Assembly: GCA_964418645.1 (NCBI GenBank)
Contig: CAYQME010000060.1
Span: 1 to 14,861 of the forward strand
DNA: 14,861 bases
Origin: JAADHG01 sp964418645
GTDB taxonomy: Bacteria > Bacteroidota > Bacteroidia > Flavobacteriales > Flavobacteriaceae
Direction of reading: 5' to 3'
The position numbers and the translations under genes were made by a program. This document shows positions 14,542 through 14,861 of this stretch, in pieces. Each line of letters opens with the position of its first letter. The first letter of the stretch is position 1. The notes beneath the pieces were generated by a model. It saw only the letters and a program-made list of their open reading frames with translations. It searched no databases and was not told the DNA's origin.

Positions 14542-14861
14542 ATGACTGAACAAGATTTTATTCCTAATCCCGATAGCTATCGGGAATATTCCAATACAAT
14601 TGAAAGCGGAAGCTTCACTTGGCAATCGCCAAGTAATATTGCGTTGGTAAAGTATTGGGGAAAAAAGGAGGATCAAATTCCAGAAAACCCATCTATTAGT
14701 TTTACACTTGATGATTGCAAAACAACAACAACTTTAAAGTTTGAAAAAAAATCGAATACTGATGATTTCTCTTTCGATGTGTTATTTGATGGTAAAGAAC
14801 AAGATAATTTTAAAACAAAAATTGAAACGTTTTTTAATCGTATAGAATCCTATTTACCATT
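14542..14861 (+). CDS. mvaD: Mevalonate diphosphate decarboxylase (3' end missing)
   Basis: The first 106 codons of diphosphomevalonate decarboxylase, the enzyme that converts mevalonate 5-diphosphate to isopentenyl diphosphate using ATP. Recognition rests on SPSNIALVKYWGKK (29-42) and NPSISFTLDD (49-58), which correspond to the NIAxxKYWGK and SISxTL motifs of the family in the GHMP-kinase fold. The start ATG follows the DUF1697 stop codon with no gap. Its presence indicates the mevalonate route to isoprenoids, usual in Flavobacteriaceae. The N-terminus contains a segment (NPDSYRE, residues 9-15) encoded by a perfect 18-bp palindrome, which looks like a small insertion compared with the usual leader of this protein. 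The gene continues beyond the window. Confidence 0.94.
   Translation, partial: MTEQDFIPNPDSYREYSNTIESGSFTWQSPSNIALVKYWGKKEDQIPENPSISFTLDDCKTTTTLKFEKKSNTDDFSFDVLFDGKEQDNFKTKIETFFNRIESYLP
14568..14585. repeat. Perfect 18-bp palindrome inside mvaD
   Basis: TCCCGATAGCTATCGGGA is its own reverse complement, with no spacer. It is much richer in G+C than the surrounding sequence. It sits in frame within codons 9-15 of mvaD. I recall palindromes of this type as frequent dispersed repeats in Bacteroidota genomes, usually between genes, so a repetitive-element origin is likely but cannot be shown from one copy. Confidence 0.7.

Noticed and set aside
1..14861. CRISPR arrays, tRNA or rRNA genes, insertion sequences
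   Set aside because: No regularly spaced repeats, cloverleaf sequences, rRNA signatures or transposase motifs were seen on either strand.

Overview
The window is AT-rich (roughly one third G+C) and looks like the chromosome of a member of the Flavobacteriaceae (Bacteroidota), probably marine. The signs are lipoprotein signals of the MKK...C type, few Shine-Dalgarno sequences, promoter-like TAnnTTTG boxes, a GH31/GH13 alpha-glucan pair of the kind found in Bacteroidota polysaccharide-utilisation loci, and a mevalonate-pathway gene. No rRNA, tRNA, CRISPR array, insertion sequence or phage gene was recognised. Coding density is very high and no gene-free stretch exceeds 165 bases.

Layout. (1) 1-3022, plus strand: the end of an alpha-glucan utilisation operon, with a GH31 enzyme truncated by the window edge and a GH13 lipoprotein, closed by a strong bidirectional terminator at 3025-3058. 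(2) 3075-3482, minus strand: a small four-helix membrane protein of unknown function. The 163-bp divergent gap to the next gene holds a perfect 25-bp palindrome. (3) 3646-7215: a 790-residue GAF-domain protein (plus) and an HD-phosphohydrolase/PycTM fusion (minus), whose stop codons abut with no base between them. (4) 7265-10936, plus strand: a giant surface protein joining a lipoprotein signal, a metallophosphoesterase, a region with protein-kinase-like motifs, acidic beta-roll-like repeats and an Omp85-type outer-membrane barrel. (5) 11005-11871 (plus) and 11874-12728 (minus): an acyl-CoA thioesterase II and a lipoprotein of unknown function, convergent with 2 bp between them. (6) 12791 to the end, plus strand: a tightly packed operon of a BaiN/HI0933-type flavoprotein, a DUF1697 protein and mevalonate diphosphate decarboxylase, which runs off the window.

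How the parts work together. The GH31 and GH13 enzymes probably degrade or remodel imported malto-oligosaccharides in the periplasm. The HD-PycTM protein carries the membrane-effector domain of Pycsar antiphage systems fused to a phosphohydrolase, but no nucleotide cyclase is encoded here, so the GAF protein is only a speculative partner. The 1223-residue protein is the most unusual object. It suggests an outer-membrane barrel carrying a phosphatase and a cryptic kinase-like domain on one polypeptide. The rest looks like core Flavobacteriaceae housekeeping sequence, apart from several palindromes, one of them inside the mvaD coding sequence.
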